From contig CAYSDH010000035.1 in the NCBI GenBank assembly GCA_964429805.1, positions 1-31,510 of the forward strand: a stretch of 31,510 nt of DNA. The letters are read 5' to 3'. Under the pieces are notes generated by a model that searched no databases, was not told the DNA's origin, and saw only the letters and a list, made by a program, of their open reading frames with translations. This DNA is from CAYSDH01 sp964429805 (GTDB lineage Bacteria; Bacteroidota; Bacteroidia; Flavobacteriales_D; JABDKJ01). Both the position numbers and the translations under genes were made by a program. Of this stretch, positions 30,356 to 31,510 are shown in pieces (within the stretch, counting starts at the first letter, position 1; the number at the start of each line of letters is the position of its first letter).

Positions 30356-31510
30356 TCAGGCAGACAGTGATGGATGTGAATCTTCTACATTGGCATTGAT
30401 CCAGACGAGGCAGTCATCAAAGTTATTGAACATCATCTCTTCTGAAATGACGTCTGGTATGATGTCAATACTCTCAAACATATACCGTGGCTGCTTTTGA
30501 ACATTGACAAAGAGGACTGTGATTCCCTTTTTGTGCAAGTCTAGCAAAACATCTTCCATGGCGTAAAGCCCCGACTGATCGATGTACTGCATCAGCCCCA
30601 GTCGAATGACTACATACGAAGCGGTGTCTGGAATTTGTTTGGCCATGGCATTAAAATCGCTTGTCGAGCCAAAGAACAACGGTCCGTTGATGTGTTTGAT
30701 AAACACTTCTTCTTCGAGTTTTTTCGGAAACTTGGACTCGTCAGGCCAGGCCTCTTCGTTTTCAAACTCTACGAGCTTTGATCGCTTGGCAGTTAGGTCG
30801 CCAATCTTTTTCATGAACATCAACGAGGCTATGATTAATCCGATACCTACGGCATAGACCAAGTTCCAGACTGAAGACAGCACCAAGACGATTAACAAAA
30901 TGATTACCTCTTCGCGTGGCATGTGCGGAATGGCCTTCAGACCTTTATAATCCATCACACCAATTCCTACCGTGATCAAAATACCTGCCAACACAGCGGC
31001 TGGAATTTTTGAAGCGGCTGGCGCTAGCAGCATCATGATTAAAAACAAGACCACACCTGCAATCATTCCAGACAGTCTACTTGTACCTCCAGCCTTGATG
31101 TTAACCACCGTTCTAATAGTCGCTCCGGCTCCTGGTATACCTCCAAAAATGGCGCCCACCATATTACCTATACCCTGACCAACAAGTTCTTTTTTAGGCT
31201 TATGTCTCGTCTTGGTCATGTTATCAGCCACGACAGAGGTGAGTAAGGAATCTATGGCTCCAAGCAGCGCGAGTGTCAGCGCGGTAAAGATGTATGGTGA
31301 GACGGTGCTGAGACTAAACTCACTAAATATTCTGAATTCTGGAATGGGCAGTCCATCTGGAATAGACGGAATGGCGCGATAATCAAGATCAAAGCCGATG
31401 GCAATAAGCGACATCACGAGCAAGGCCACCAAGGTGCTGGGTATAACGGTGGTGATCCGCTTAAAGCCGTAGATGATGATGATGGTACCTAAAGCAAGCA
31501 TAAGCTCCAG
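30356..31510 (-). CDS. SulP family anion transporter with STAS domain (5' partial)
   Basis: At least 384 residues; the frame stays open to the window edge, so the N-terminal third (about 150-180 residues) is missing. Visible parts are the late TM helices of the SulP core: FTALTLALLGAIDSLLTSVV, KKELVGQGIGNMVGAIFGGI then PGAGATIRTVVNIKAGG with the conserved anion-site region, and several further helices to about residue 230. The STAS domain follows (about 265-375): EEEVFIKHINGPLFFGSTSD, VVIRLGLMQYIDQSGLYAM. In the STAS domain the usual Asp-x-Ser (D-x-S/T) is IDQSG. SulP proteins transport sulfate, bicarbonate or other anions across the inner membrane; carbonic anhydrase or sulfate-assimilation genes that would decide the substrate are not in view. 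Confidence 0.9.
   Translation of the reverse strand: MELMLALGTIIIIYGFKRITTVIPSTLVALLVMSLIAIGFDLDYRAIPSIPDGLPIPEFRIFSEFSLSTVSPYIFTALTLALLGAIDSLLTSVVADNMTKTRHKPKKELVGQGIGNMVGAIFGGIPGAGATIRTVVNIKAGGTSRLSGMIAGVVLFLIMMLLAPAASKIPAAVLAGILITVGIGVMDYKGLKAIPHMPREEVIILLIVLVLSSVWNLVYAVGIGLIIASLMFMKKIGDLTAKRSKLVEFENEEAWPDESKFPKKLEEEVFIKHINGPLFFGSTSDFNAMAKQIPDTASYVVIRLGLMQYIDQSGLYAMEDVLLDLHKKGITVLFVNVQKQPRYMFESIDIIPDVISEEMMFNNFDDCLVWINANVEDSHPSLSA

Noticed and set aside
1..31510. CRISPR array, prophage, insertion sequence or defence system
   Set aside because: No regularly spaced repeats, transposase, integrase, phage structural gene, nuclease-helicase pair or toxin-antitoxin pair was recognised anywhere in the window.

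Overview
The window reads as a chromosomal stretch from a member of the Bacteroidota, most likely a marine Flavobacteriia- or Cytophagia-like lineage. The reasons are: a type IX secretion sorting domain on a beta-helix protein; promoter-like TAnnTTTG boxes with weak Shine-Dalgarno signals; an ECF sigma / one-TM anti-sigma / Spy-like triad of the Bacteroidota kind; GbsR and HTH_34-type regulators; and intergenic inverted repeats of the AGATTTCTC...TCGAAATGACG type. A 10-base run of N at 4595-4604 shows this is a draft or metagenome scaffold. No rRNA, tRNA, CRISPR array, transposase, integrase or phage gene was seen. Most genes are housekeeping or metabolic.

Left part (1-7478, + strand): the tail of an unrecognised gene, a repeat-bearing gap, a secreted VWA protein, the C-terminal half of a split transketolase without its partner, then an envelope-stress-like run (ECF sigma factor, probable anti-sigma factor, Spy-like periplasmic protein interrupted by the N gap, DUF4173 membrane protein) and a class III aminotransferase with its own promoter-like box.

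Middle (7668-16838): a VanW protein; a possible operon of glycosyltransferase, KptA RNA 2'-phosphotransferase and a TfoX-N-like protein; a minus-strand pair of a winged-helix regulator and a membrane protein, divergent from a fragment of the phenylacetate pathway (paaG-paaI-paaJ). paaJ abuts a convergent paaY, which is translationally coupled to a YdeI-like protein; MsrA and a fatty-acid hydroxylase-like protein follow.

Right part (16855-31510, almost all - strand): a five-gene cassette transcribed as GbsR regulator > DUF393 membrane protein > TIGR01777 oxidoreductase > membrane-anchored SRPBCC protein > ICMT-like methyltransferase fused to a second DUF393-like domain. Two near-identical 18-bp palindromes sit before the regulator and before the first structural gene, and the first overlaps a plausible -33 element, which points to autoregulation. 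This cassette is the best candidate for a poorly described system: membrane-located methyl transfer, oxidoreduction and thiol chemistry under one regulator, substrate unknown. After it come a T9SS beta-helix protein, the selenium genes selD-mnmH (2-selenouridine in tRNA), ornithine aminotransferase, a DUF1304 / di-haem peroxidase pair, a repeat-bearing 546-bp gap, a small membrane protein, and a SulP anion transporter cut by the window edge.

Functions are assigned by reading motifs and recalled family patterns. No database search was run.
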